This document shows positions 10,383-20,185 of a stretch of DNA of 64,000 nucleotides, in pieces. The notes beneath the pieces are model-generated. The model searched no databases. It had not been told where the DNA came from and saw nothing but the letters and a program-made list of their open reading frames with translations. How positions within the stretch are numbered: the first letter of the stretch is position 1; each line of letters begins with the position of its first letter. The position numbers were made by a program, and so were the translations under genes. This DNA comes from Anticarsia gemmatalis (taxonomy: Eukaryota > Arthropoda > Insecta > Lepidoptera > Erebidae): positions 3,759,124 to 3,823,123 of the forward strand of contig NC_134775.1 in NCBI RefSeq assembly GCF_050436995.1, written 5' to 3'.

Positions 10383-12365
10383 AGTAGGAACAAATCTAAT
10401 AAAATTACAAAAAGACTGCTTCTACATGTAGATGATAAGATCATTGCAGAGCCAGCGGAAATCGCAAATCAATTTGCAAAACAGTTCACCAACAAATCAA
10501 TGATGAGTACTAGTCGTAGTAGTGCAATAAATCTGTTACGACAAAATGAAAACCGAGTCAGCTGTGACATTATGTTTGAACTTGCAAGTGCCCACGAAAT
10601 TACAAATATTATCAGGAAAATTGACTGTAAAACGTCTTGTGGTTTTGATGGGTTGCCTATAACAATAGTTAAAAACAATGTGGATGTCTTAGCGGAACCA
10701 CTAAAAAACTTTTATAATAGTTGCATAACGGACTGTATTTTCCCAGATCAATTAAAAATATCTAGAGTGATTCCTATCCACAAAAAAGGTTCAACGCGAG
10801 ACCCCAACATGTATAGGCCTATCTCTTTGCTGCCAACCATGGCAAAAATTTTAGAAAAATTATTAAAAACTAGACTAATGACTCATTTCAATCGTAATAA
10901 TGTCTTAAATCACAGACAGTTTGGGTATCAAGCTGGTATAGGTACACAGGATGCGGTTGATACTCTAGTTAAGGACGTTAGAAGCAGACTTAATTCTAAG
11001 GAAATGGTAGCCGGCCTTTTCCTGGATCTGAGTTGTGCTTTTGACACAGTAAACCATACTTTATTATTAGATAAGCTTGAACATTATGGTGTTAGGGGTA
11101 AAGCTTTAGAACTTCTCCAGTCATATTTTAAAAATAGAAAAATGTTTGTTGAAGTAAAACAAGTAGTGCATGATCATACTTCTTCTAGTAAACCTGCGGA
11201 ACAAGTCTTTACAACTAAATTAGAAGAAGTTAGCGTGGGGGTTCCGCAGGGATCTATACTTGGTCCAATCTTCTTCATCGTATTCATAAATGACCTAATA
11301 CGGCACATTGAAAAAAGCTATGAAGATCAAATACAGTTGGTGGTGTTTGCAGATGACACGAACGCTGTAATATCTGCAGATAACATAGACTTACTTAACT
11401 TGAGAGTAAATGAAGTTTTAGAAACGTTTCATAACTGGTTCACCATAAACGGACGCCAAGTGAACGCAAGTAAAACCAACGTTATGTTATTTCGTACTAC
11501 GTCCAAAAATAGGAACACTCTAAGTTGTAGTTTGGTCGGTGTGAATGTCTGTATGGTGGAAGCAGTAAAGTTCTTAGATGTACACATTGACTGCCATCTA
11601 AATTGGAAAGCTGAACTTCAGAACTTAGAAAATGCAGTTAGCTCAGCATGTTATGTATTGAGAAGCCTCAGGAATGTGATTGACATACCACAGTTGAAAA
11701 AAGTTTACTATGCATTAGTGGAGTCTAGGTTGAGGTATAGTATTCTGTTTTGGGGAGGAAGCTATGAGTACAATATAGATAAAGCTTTTGTCATGCAAAA
11801 AAGGGCCATTCGCACTATTGTTTGTGCTCGCCAACAGGAATCCTGCAGAGAACACTTTAAGGAACTAAACATACTTACCGTTCCATCGCTGTATGTGTTA
11901 GTGTTGTTAAAACATTTTGCTAAATATGTACATGAGTATGAAACTGTAGATGATAGAAGACTCAGAGAGAGTACTAGGAGGAAGGATTTCCAAATAAATT
12001 GTATTCCACGGCTCAACATTGTTAAACAAGGCACTTACCACATGTCAATACAACTTTTTAATAAACTGCCAGATGACATTAAATTACTACTCTATAAAAG
12101 AAATTTCATAGCCAAATTAAAACAGCATTTGCTGGAAAGCTGCTATTATTCAATAAATGATATGTAATAAGTAAATAATTATTGTACTAGATAGTATTGT
12201 GTTGTAATAATAATGTGTTAATTTAAATTTAGAATTGTATCATATTGGTAAATATTAATCTTGTAATTTATTAGTGATGTTATTGTTATTATTATTTTTA
12301 TTACTTTTTTATTATAAGTCTAACTTTCAACACAATGTAAAAATTGTTAAGAAAATAAATAAATA
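10383..12365 (+). mobile_element. LINE-B, 5'-truncated, inserted in LINE-A
   Basis: About 2 kb with one long RT frame, a short AT-rich 3' UTR and an (AAAT)n tail (12351-12366). The duplication AAAGA (10378-10382, 12366-12370) flanks it, and LINE-A codons rejoin across it. It lacks the endonuclease half, the usual result of incomplete target-primed reverse transcription. Confidence 0.8.
10500..12167 (+). CDS. LINE-B reverse transcriptase (truncated ORF2)
   Basis: 555 residues from the first ATG; the frame is open upstream to ~10431. RT motifs in order: GFDGLPITIVK (~48), YRPISLLPTMAKILEKL (~108), LFLDLSCAFDTVNH (catalytic Asp, ~178), SVGVPQGSILGPIFF (~247), VVFADDTNAV (two catalytic Asp, ~280), then thumb with KRAIRTIVCARQQESCREHF (~440). 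There is no stop or frameshift, so the RT is less decayed than in LINE-A. The N-terminal AP endonuclease is missing, so autonomous movement is not expected. No promoter is visible; expression would need read-through. Confidence 0.85.
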   Translation: MMSTSRSSAINLLRQNENRVSCDIMFELASAHEITNIIRKIDCKTSCGFDGLPITIVKNNVDVLAEPLKNFYNSCITDCIFPDQLKISRVIPIHKKGSTRDPNMYRPISLLPTMAKILEKLLKTRLMTHFNRNNVLNHRQFGYQAGIGTQDAVDTLVKDVRSRLNSKEMVAGLFLDLSCAFDTVNHTLLLDKLEHYGVRGKALELLQSYFKNRKMFVEVKQVVHDHTSSSKPAEQVFTTKLEEVSVGVPQGSILGPIFFIVFINDLIRHIEKSYEDQIQLVVFADDTNAVISADNIDLLNLRVNEVLETFHNWFTINGRQVNASKTNVMLFRTTSKNRNTLSCSLVGVNVCMVEAVKFLDVHIDCHLNWKAELQNLENAVSSACYVLRSLRNVIDIPQLKKVYYALVESRLRYSILFWGGSYEYNIDKAFVMQKRAIRTIVCARQQESCREHFKELNILTVPSLYVLVLLKHFAKYVHEYETVDDRRLRESTRRKDFQINCIPRLNIVKQGTYHMSIQLFNKLPDDIKLLLYKRNFIAKLKQHLLESCYYSINDM

Positions 12366-13075
12366 AAAGATTATTTGGACGATAATAAAGCTTGGGACTG
12401 TGCTGTTTCTACCAAGTCTGTTTCAAAACTATTATAATACTCTAATGTACGATGTTTTACTGTGTCCAACCTATAAGTTTCCTCTTTACTTTTTTTTAAT
12501 TATTACGACTAGTTTTGTTTTAAGATATGTGACTGTTTTATTAACTGCACACAGTAAATCATCAATAATTTTTTTTTTAATAATTATATTGACATTTTAA
12601 AAGAGCAAGCCGTGAGTTTCTTGCCGTTTCTTCTCACGAGCAACCAGCTTTCTCGAAACGGACAAAAAACAAAAAATACAATATACTGACTGTTTCAAAT
12701 ACTTTGTAAAAAGTTTGCGAAATAAAGAATATTTTGAATTTGAATTTGAATTACTACCTAACTATAAGCAATATAAAAATGCAACAAACTTTTTAATTCA
12801 GTATTTATATTTTTCGTATTTACAAATTGCGACATTGTCGTGACAAGATCAGGCTAGGCAGACATATACACCAAACTCGTGCCAAGCAGGTGACAAAAGA
12901 TTGCTATTGAGATGAGAACAGCTAATCGTCTACCTGGCGTCACCATCTTTCTTCGAAGAACAGTCTTTTCACAATGATTCAGGTGTTTCTCTCAGCTGTT
13001 TTGACCGTTAACTGCTACCTGCTCATGGCTTTTATAAAAAATCTAGCTTTATTGTCAAAATACGTCCGTTGGCAT

Positions 13076-13155
13076 GTTACCCGTAGGAACACTGTGGTTG
13101 CGTCACGTTCTTACTTAGCTCTCGGTACTAGGGTAGCAGGAGATATCAGGAGGTA
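13076..13155 (-). repeat. 0.6-kb array core, copy 6
   Basis: Minus strand: TAC CTC CTG ATA TCT CCT GCT ACC CTA GTA; stop TAA five codons later. It keeps AACGTGACGC and TTCCTACGGGTAAC. The plus-strand ORF across it (12974-13213) has no family support. Confidence 0.75.
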
Positions 13156-13675
13156 CACGTTCCAGACATGTCCTTTCACTTTAGTATTGAAGGGTGGTTG
13201 GTTGTTGCGGTGACTGGTGGCTTGTCTTATCAGTAAATCATTTCACAATGTAGCTGCCAATAAACTTAACTAATCTTATGAGAATATAGTGCGTTAACAA
13301 TAATCCTGCAAAATAAGTAACTAATGAAAGAAATACATGCAAGGCAAAATATCAACGGAACACAACATACCCAACTTTGAGCAATATAAAATGCGACAAA
13401 CTTTTTGAATCAGTATTCATATCTTTTGTAGTTACAAATTGCAATCAGGCTAGGCAGGCATACACACCAAACTCGTGCTACGCAGGTGACACAAGATTTC
13501 TATTGAATAAGAACAGCTGATCATCTACCTGGCGTTACCATCTATCTTCCAGGAACATTTGAGAATAGTTCAGGTGTTTCTCTCAGCTGTTTTGACCGTT
13601 AACAGCTACCTGCATCATGGTTTTTACCAAAAAAAAAAGTAGCTATAATGTCAAAAATCGTCCGTTGGCATGTTA

Positions 13676-13750
13676 CCCGTGGGAACACTGTGGCTGCGTC
13701 ACGTTGTTACGTAGCTCTCGGTACTAGGGTAGCAGGAGATAGCAGGAGGT
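13676..13750 (-). repeat. 0.6-kb array core, copy 7
   Basis: Minus strand, the tandem partner of copy 6 at ~600 bp distance: CTC CTG CTA TCT CCT GCT ACC CTA GTA, then AACGTGACGC and TTCCCACGGGTAAC. Confidence 0.75.
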
Positions 13751-14234
13751 ACACTCTCCAGGCGTGTAATTTATCTTTCAGTTTAGTATTGAAGAGTGTT
13801 TGTGTGTTGCAGTGACTGGTGGCTTGACTTATTAGTAGATCATTTCACAATATAGCTCCGCCGAGAAATGTGACAAATCTTATGAGAATATGGCCTTTAA
13901 CTGCCGTTAACAGATATCTTGCATAATAAGTAAGAACATAATTAAATGTCAAAATTATTATTTACAGAACAGTAATGTACTACCTAACTTTGAGCAATAT
14001 AATGAAAACGACAAACTTTTTAATTCAGGATTCATCTCTTTGGTGTCAAAGGTGGTGGTGGTATAAAAACACCAACATTGCATCAACATCAATGCGTGTG
14101 ATTTTACACCTGGGACTTCCAAGAATCATCATTTGACAATAGAACAGGTGTTTCCTTAGTTGTCTTTTACCTGAGATCATGATTTACACACATTTCAGAT
14201 GAAATAATAAAAAATGGTGGTTCGGCGGAATCCG

Positions 14235-14300
14235 GAATCGTGGGAATACGGCGACAACGAACCAAGTTCCAAAACATTCAGAACCAGGATAACATGAGTG
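14235..14300 (-). repeat. 0.6-kb array core, copy 8
   Basis: Minus strand: GTT ATC CTG GTT CTG AAT GTT TTG GAA, with ATTCCCACGATTCC at the 3' side; the AACGTGAC block is replaced by AACTTGGTTC. Confidence 0.6.
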
Positions 14301-14330
14301 ATGAGGAAGTGCTAGTAAGCTCCTGAATCT

Positions 14331-14954
14331 CTATTGGGAGGCTCTATGTATTGTGCTTGCACAAAATATTGCAAGTCACACATGCATGAAAGAACTGTGC
14401 CGACAGGGATGCTCATTTTTTAAGTGTGTGCGTATGTTGCCATAGTTACCGTTTGGTCTACTATTTTTTTTTCTTTTCAGTATTAGGTATTTAAAATGAT
14501 ATTTTTTTCCCCCGATAAAAAAAAGGGAATTAAAATGAGGAAGTTTTATATTGGATAGCAGCGCAATACACACGAAGCGCGATTGTGCATAAAACCAAGT
14601 GGATAGATACCAGCATTAACAGATTGGTATAAAACAATAATATGATTGTTAAAATGAAGGTAAAAAATAACATATTAGGATGTTCTACTACATAAAAAAT
14701 ATTTTTAACATGAACAATCTTATATATAAATTTTCCATGTCACAATGTTAGTTACCGTACCTACTCCTTCGATTCCCATTAAATTTAGTAAGCATATTGA
14801 GCAGGTCTGAGAATCGGCCAACATCTATTTTTCATACTCCATATTTATTTTTTAATTTATATGGCAAAACAACGTTTGCTGGGTCAGCTAGTACATTTTA
14901 TAAAATGCTCCTCTAAAAAAAATGTTTCCGACTTAACGCAAAAGAATCTTCAAA
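14331..14954. other. AT-rich interval, no gene seen
   Basis: It lies between array units. GGGTCAGCTAGTA (14880-14892) matches a Helitron 3' end, so a badly decayed Helitron may fill part of it; I cannot find its 5' end. Confidence 0.4.
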
Positions 14955-15010
14955 CCGTGGGATACGATGATTACGTCACGTGTATCGATACCACAAATAC
15001 TAGGGCGTAA
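14955..15010 (-). repeat. 0.6-kb array core, copy 9
   Basis: Minus strand: GCC CTA GTA TTT GTG GTA, then CACGTGACGT, and TATCCCACGGTTTG at the 3' end. Minus-strand copies 6-9 end here, and plus-strand copies 10-13 follow. Confidence 0.6.
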
Positions 15011-15159
15011 AAAGACACCAAGGGTTGGTACCATTCGAAGCTCTCCCTCTCTCTTTGAGGGGTGTGTTGTGTGTTCTAAACAAAATTACAGTAGAAGTGC
15101 AACGTAATGATTTATTTATGTGTGCGAAATTGCATACACAAAAGATCAATGTGTGTTTA

Positions 15160-15769
15160 GGTACGATTCAGACCAACCGGCTCGCGTCGGGCCGGGCCGG
15201 GCGGCATTTTTCAATGCGGTAAAGAACATTGAATTGTATCAACAGTAAATACAGTTCATATTTGCAAGCAACCTACGCATAGCTATCTCCGTCGGCATCC
15301 CGCGACGCGTCGCAACCTGTCGCGACCTGTCGCAGAATGCATTCGGCTGTCGCGACGGCCGACCGGCCCCGACCGGCTCCGAACGGCGCCGTCGGCATCC
15401 AATCGGCTGCCATCGGGTCCGTTCGGAGCCGGTCAGCTGTGCGTCGTGAAATACGAACGGAGATTACGGTGCAGCAACTAGCGAATCATTGAAGTTGTGT
15501 TCTTCAAGCGACAGTTAACATATTAAAATCAAAAATGGATACGGAAGAAAAACTAATTTCTTTAGTCCAGACATATGATTGGATTCCAGCGGACGCTGTC
15601 GGCTACCGCGGCACGCGTGCGGCTACCGCGGCAGCCGTACGCATACCGCAGTAGCGGTACAGCTCCGGCGGACGCGTTCGGCTGCCGCGGCACACGTTCG
15701 GCTGCCGCGGCACGCGTACGGCTCCGTTCCGATGCGGGCCGACGCGAGCCCGTTGGTCTGAATCGTACC
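15160..15769 (+). mobile_element. PIF/Harbinger deletion derivative (MITE-like, 610 bp)
   Basis: Inverted termini GGTACGATTCAGACCAAC extend to ~36 bp (15160-15195, 15734-15769). The 3-bp duplication TTA (15157-15159, 15770-15772) fits PIF/Harbinger. The interior is very GC-rich with CGCGACCTGTCGC-type short repeats. At ~15535 an ATG opens MDTEEKLISLVQTYDW, resembling the start of the MADF/Myb-like accessory protein of autonomous Harbinger elements, so it looks like a deleted autonomous copy. Removing it brings cores 9 and 10 to the ~290-bp spacing of the other divergent units. Confidence 0.8.
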
Positions 15770-15848
15770 TTACTCATCTACGTAGGGAGTCCCGAATCTT
15801 TGTACGTATGGGTAACGCAGGGATGAATACCAGCGTCCGGTGAACTAG

Positions 15849-15920
15849 CTCTTAATACTTTCTGCTATCCTAGTGATTTTGGTTGCAGAAAACGTGACTC
15901 ACTCGCCGGTTTACCACGAT
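15849..15920 (+). repeat. 0.6-kb array core, copy 10
   Basis: Plus strand: CTC TTA ATA CTT TCT GCT ATC CTA GTG, later GCA GAA AAC GTG ACT, then TTTACCACGATTGG. The shared frame stays open from CTC through the ACCACG block. Confidence 0.75.
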
Positions 15921-16426
15921 TGGTTTTTGCGGACTGGTTTTGTTGATTGTTTTTAGTTTTTGCATGAATAATAATCACGCCTTCTTCCTGTAGGGGTAGT
16001 CCGAGGCCAGTTTTTCTAAATTTTATCTCATGATTATATTCAAACTAATACTTTGGTAAATATTGCATAGGATAAAAAGAGTAAAAATATTTTTTTGTGC
16101 ACATAGTTGGCAGTTAGGCAGTCCAGAAAAAAAAATCTAGAGAATTTTAGCAGTAAGCTCAGCTTTATGGAAAGCTAAAAGCTGGTTAAATTGTAATCAT
16201 GACTTAATGTCCTGTCTGGCTACAAAATATTTACTAACTATGCCACAAAAAGGGTGAATGCATTGTCTTGTATACAAATCCAATATCTAGGTAAAATATA
16301 GCCAGGTATGGTTCTACACACACTACCAACAATTGAACAATGAATCATCACACAAAGGAATGGTCCCACCCCGAGGCACGTGCAGTCAGTGCACGCTACG
16401 TATGCAAAACAAAATGTTTGATTGAA
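15921..16426. other. Array spacer, no gene seen
   Basis: AT-rich, without coding or RNA features; the spacing of cores 10 and 11 (~580 bp) matches one array period. Confidence 0.5.
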
Positions 16427-16500
16427 CTCTTGGTAACTTCTGGTGCCTTAGTACTTTATGTTCTGAAAAAACGTGACTTTCTTACTGGTTTCCCACGGTA
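16427..16500 (+). repeat. 0.6-kb array core, copy 11
   Basis: Plus strand: GAA CTC TTG GTA ACT TCT GGT GCC TTA GTA; one extra A shifts the frame before CGTGAC. It ends TTTCCCACGGTAAC. Confidence 0.75.
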
Positions 16501-16732
16501 ACAAAGCAAAGTGTATTTTTTTTTGCAATTTCTGGTGAAAATGATTATCAGTGCAGATTTAAAATAAGGTAATTATGCAATGATTACCTTATAATAACAA
16601 CTTTTCCTATCAGAAAAGTTTCCAGACTTTATTCAATCAATTTTGCTCAAAACTAAACATATATTTGCTTTTACCCAATGATATACTGTTCAATGTTCAG
16701 TCAGATTCAGTTAATTTTCCGATTATTCAATA

Positions 16733-17910
16733 CTAGCTGACCCGTGCGGCTCCGCTCGCGTGAATTTCGTACTGTTGCTTATTCGTTTGAGCACGCGAAT
16801 TGCGAAGCACTCGATACAACTACACATAAAAATGCTAACAACTCTTTTGTCATCTAATGGTTATTAACGAAAGGGACCAAAAGGGCACACAATGTGACAT
16901 AGGCTCAGGCAGGCCTGATTTCCTGTGGTTACCTTCTTTTCCGCGCTCGTCTGTATCCGTACCGGTTTACAGTGTAAAATATAATACGTTATTATAGACT
17001 GACCATTGCTTACCCGTCTGGATTCAGAATATTATTATAGGTACAGACAGACCTATCTGCGCCGGAGCTCTTCACACGCGTAATAATGTATACTTGCGAT
17101 GATACGTCCGAAACCGCGTAACCCGTAATTATTTTTTATAAATATATCATCCGTTGTTTATTTTTTAAAACTTACCACATAGTCTGTTTCAGAGCTATCC
17201 AATTTATTTCCTTAATGCAACCAATTAATTTGGTTATGTGTTACGAACTACAACGCCATCTGTAAGTTGCGGCGAACAACGACAACAAACGAAATTACTC
17301 GATTTGCGATATCCCGACCGCACCGGACCCACGTAAACCAACATTTTTGTGTAATATATCATACAACATTTATGTTTGAAAATCTTATCAATGTATAGCC
17401 TGTTTCAAAGGTATTTTTTTTACAATTAAGCCATCAAAATAAATTAATAAGGAAAAACATGCTTTGTCGCAGACTATAACGCCAACTATTGGTTGGTGCG
17501 ACAACAGGTATCGGATACGGCCGGGGCCGCGTTCACTATGCGAATGTTGTGAAATGGATTGCAACGCCATCTATGGTCTCTATAGGGAAACGTAGGTTCA
17601 AACGATTTCTACGTATTTTTTTCAATTTTCTAAAAATCTTTGAAATTTTATGCGATAAAAAGTATCCTATAAGTTGCTCCACTACTTATTCTATGCATAT
17701 TCCAAATTTGAGCGCATTCTAATCGGTAGTTTTTACGTGGCAGCGTAACATACAGACGGAGAACAGACAGACAGACAGACAAACAGAAAAGAAAATTATA
17801 AATTGCAGATTCGGTATCAGTATCCGTTACTAAACATCCACCATAGGTTTTTTTTTAAATATATTCAATGTACAGAATTGACCTCTCTACAGATTTATTA
17901 TAAGTATAGA
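16733..17910 (-). mobile_element. Non-autonomous Helitron (Lep1-related, long form), copy 2
   Basis: On the minus strand it starts TCTATACTTATAATAAATC and ends GGTCAGCTAG, flanked by A (16732) and T (17911) on the plus strand. It is a full-length relative of 1775-2963 in opposite orientation, including GGGAAACG-GGTTCAAACG and CGATACGGCAGG-like blocks. Short ORFs inside are common to both copies but match no Helitron protein. Confidence 0.8.
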
Positions 17911-18551
17911 TTGATATAATTATGACGCTTTTTAATCCATTGCATTGTTTGGTGATTAGTACACCCACCTTTCCACTCATAAATATTATTAACTATGCTC
18001 ATATAAATATAGTTTTTCGGAGTTTCGCTATCTGCCTTCCTTCCATCGATTTAGAAACCTGAAGCTTAAAATGCTGTTATACCATAATTAAGGTTACAGA
18101 GGCTTACCTAACTTATGTAAATACATGACGTAAGAAACACAAAACAAATTGCTATTCTCGAGATTCTAAACATTCTGTCTTAGCTTCCCAATCCTAGTGT
18201 GTTCTTTTTTTCAATAGCACTTAATAAATACTTAAAAGAAGTTTTTGAAATTATTTCAACCAGCCAGGTTTTCTTTGATAATTAATTGAAAAACCTACAA
18301 CGATTATCATAATATTATATGTGAATCTCTCAACATTCACCTAAATAATTGTTGCTGTTATTGAATTACTAAATTATTCATTTTAGCAATATAAACTATA
18401 TCTCCATCTATATTCGATTTCATTAATATTGATACATAAAGAAAGTAGGGTAAGTTGTCTAGATAGATACTCTTTTGTGTAGCCATACCTACCCTTACTC
18501 TTTTGTAGAAGGTATGATTTTTCAAGGTCACTGCAACCGAACAGTGGAAGA
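17911..18551. other. AT-rich array spacer, no gene seen
   Basis: No coding, RNA or terminal-repeat signal found. Confidence 0.45.
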
Positions 18552-18624
18552 ACTCCTAGTATCTCCTGATATCCTGGTACGGTACGGTTGGAAACAACGT
18601 GACACTCTCGCTGCTTTCCCACGA
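18552..18624 (+). repeat. 0.6-kb array core, copy 12
   Basis: Plus strand: GAA CTC CTA GTA TCT CCT GAT ATC CTG GTA, then AACAACGTGACACTCTCGCT and TTTCCCACGATTTG. It is the most complete copy: the shared frame is open through the whole core (ORF 18475-18717). Confidence 0.75.
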
Positions 18625-19073
18625 TTTGGGATCAAAAAACGGTTTTTCTGTTTTTTGTTAACGCTTGGCAAAAAAGAGGTATTTTGTTTGTGTTTGTGTA
18701 TTGTGTATAAACCGTAGTCAGCTGATCCGTAAAAATCAGATGTTTCTGTTAGTTACCTGCTCCTACGAATTACCAGGTGTATGCTTACAAACTGTGTGGT
18801 AGTTTTTTTATGGAGCCACTTGCGTTGATGGTGGTAAGGTGTTTTTAGTTTCAAAGCACGTGCTTTTAAAACGGTTCAAATGTAAAAAATCTGTAGAAAT
18901 TGATTTATCTGACGCTTTAATAATAATAAAGAGTTTCTAGAATAAGAAGACTGTTATTGTTGAAAATATGTTTGTCACAACGCATTCAATGAGAAGAGTA
19001 CTACTACATTGATGTCTGGATAATGCACATACTGCACACATCCCTGCAGGAAAAGGGACCATACATCTCTTTG
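18625..19073. other. Array spacer, no gene seen
   Basis: No coding or RNA signal found; about one array period separates cores 12 and 13. Confidence 0.5.
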
Positions 19074-19130
19074 CTTATCCTGATGTCCTAGTACCTATCC
19101 AATGTTTTGGGAAAACGTGACGGTGACGTC
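19074..19130 (+). repeat. 0.6-kb array core, copy 13
   Basis: Plus strand: CAT CTC TTT GCT TAT CCT GAT GTC CTA GTA, then GTTTTGGGAAAACGTGACGG. The hAT-like element begins ~200 bp further on. Confidence 0.7.
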
Positions 19131-19895
19131 TCGACTCAACTTTTCGCTGCTCTATTGATAGTTTCACGTCTCGATGGTAGATGGAGCTTTACTACAAAGA
19201 GCGCTACAGTTTTTTTAATTAAAGCAATAATTTTACAACTAAGCTACAAAATTACTAAGTACTAATTTCAAGTAACGCATAATATTGGAAATTATATTGA
19301 TTATTTATTTTAAATTCGTTTATGTCCTTTATCAGGGTGTCCACATTCTGGAAAGTCAGGGAAAAGTCAGGGAAGCTTAAGGTGGTCAGGGAAAGTCAGT
19401 GAAATTGAGGGGAAAGGAGAGAAAGTCAGGGATAGTCAGGGAAAATTGAGATTTTTTCCCAGTGATTGTAAAATGAGGGATTTAATTTTATGCTCTGGTC
19501 CGACGCTTAATCGAGGCCATAGAAGCATTTTTTTTCAGATTGAGAGTAAACTATATTATGATTTTATTGTCATAATTAGATTACTCTATTTTAATTTGAA
19601 ATAAATAAATATATGTCACGATAAATTTGTTTTATTTCAAGGTTAACTATTTTATAACATTACGGGATTATTTTAAATTACGTTTATTTTTCAAGATTGA
19701 GGAGTGAACTACGTATGATTTTTTTGTCATAATTAGTTTACTCCATTTTTATTATTTTCAAGGTTGGAGTGAGCTATGTATGATCCATTGTCATAACTAG
19801 GTTACTCCGTATTAACAGGTCTTTTTTTACAGGTCTCTTAATTCCTAATGTGAGAATAAAATTATAAGTTATGCCTATAAATTATAAGTGATAAA

Positions 19896-20144
19896 ATGAG
19901 TGCTAAACAGTGTTTATTTAATAAAGCGTGGCTAGATCCCAAAATTAGCCCAGAATTTTATGAATGGTTAAATGATGTAGCGGAAGACCAAGGATCAGCA
20001 TATTGTAAAGTATGCTGCAAGTCCTTCAAACTCAGTAATATGGGCAAACAAGCTCTGGTTTCACATGCTAAAGGCCCTAAACATGTTAAAAATTTTGAAC
20101 TGAGGAAAATGCAACCTAATATTTCATTCTTTGCGAAAAAGTAA
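19896..20144 (+). CDS. Zinc-finger N-terminal exon/ORF of the hAT-like transposase
   Basis: 82 residues from an ATG after a long 5' UTR. YCKVCCKSFKLSNMGKQALV followed by SHAKGPKH gives C-x2-C ... H-x5-H (residues ~37-63), a BED/C2H2-type DNA-binding finger. It ends SFFAKK-stop. The next transposase part is in the -1 frame: codons run GCG AAA AAG TAA, and reading from 20141 gives GTA AAA TCT ... into the ATG at 20186 without a stop. So the two ORFs are one protein broken by one missing A, or joined by -1 frameshifting at G_AAA_AAG. Confidence 0.75.
   Translation: MSAKQCLFNKAWLDPKISPEFYEWLNDVAEDQGSAYCKVCCKSFKLSNMGKQALVSHAKGPKHVKNFELRKMQPNISFFAKK
20135..20141 (+). other. G_AAA_AAG heptamer before TAA in the hAT-like ORF
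   Basis: In the zinc-finger frame the codons are GCG AAA AAG TAA. AAA AAG is the canonical -1 slippery pair, and the downstream ORF is in the -1 frame. Because the rest of this protein has two in-frame stops, a simple lost A is at least as likely. Confidence 0.4.
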
Positions 20145-20185
20145 AATCTGATGAAACATCAACAGCGACAATTGTCAGCGATAAC

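Larger units (their letters stand above)
8715..12752 (+). mobile_element. LINE-A, 5'-truncated non-LTR retrotransposon, interrupted twice
   Basis: The RT domain is in two coding pieces (8726-9302, 9562-10382), and the last codons plus 3' UTR are at 12371-12752. Lep1 (9303-9561) sits in the first gap and LINE-B (10383-12365) in the second; removing either restores the frame. The 3' UTR contains TTTCTTGCCGTTTCTTCTCA and ends AATTTGAATTTGAA at the array unit. There is no endonuclease region, so the copy is 5'-truncated. The RT is of the Jockey/CR1-like group; I do not assign a clade. Confidence 0.8.
12753..14330. repeat. Tandem array of ~613-bp units (two full, one partial)
   Basis: Unit X starts near 12757, unit Y near 13369, partial unit Z near 13982, each with ACCTAACT...AGCAATATAA...CGACAAACTTTTT. 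X and Y share CAGGTGTTTCTCTCAGCTGT, GACCGTTAAC, CGTCCGTTGGCATGTTACCC and one minus-strand core. Z has lost part of its middle. This is the best-preserved stretch of the array and sets the period. Confidence 0.85.

Noticed and set aside
12974..13213. 79-codon ORF in array unit X
   Set aside because: Runs across the core on the opposite strand and is broken in unit Y; no start context or homology recognised.
15562..15826. ORFs rich in Arg/Ala in the Harbinger derivative
   Set aside because: GC-rich composition lacks stops; only the short MADF-like start has support.
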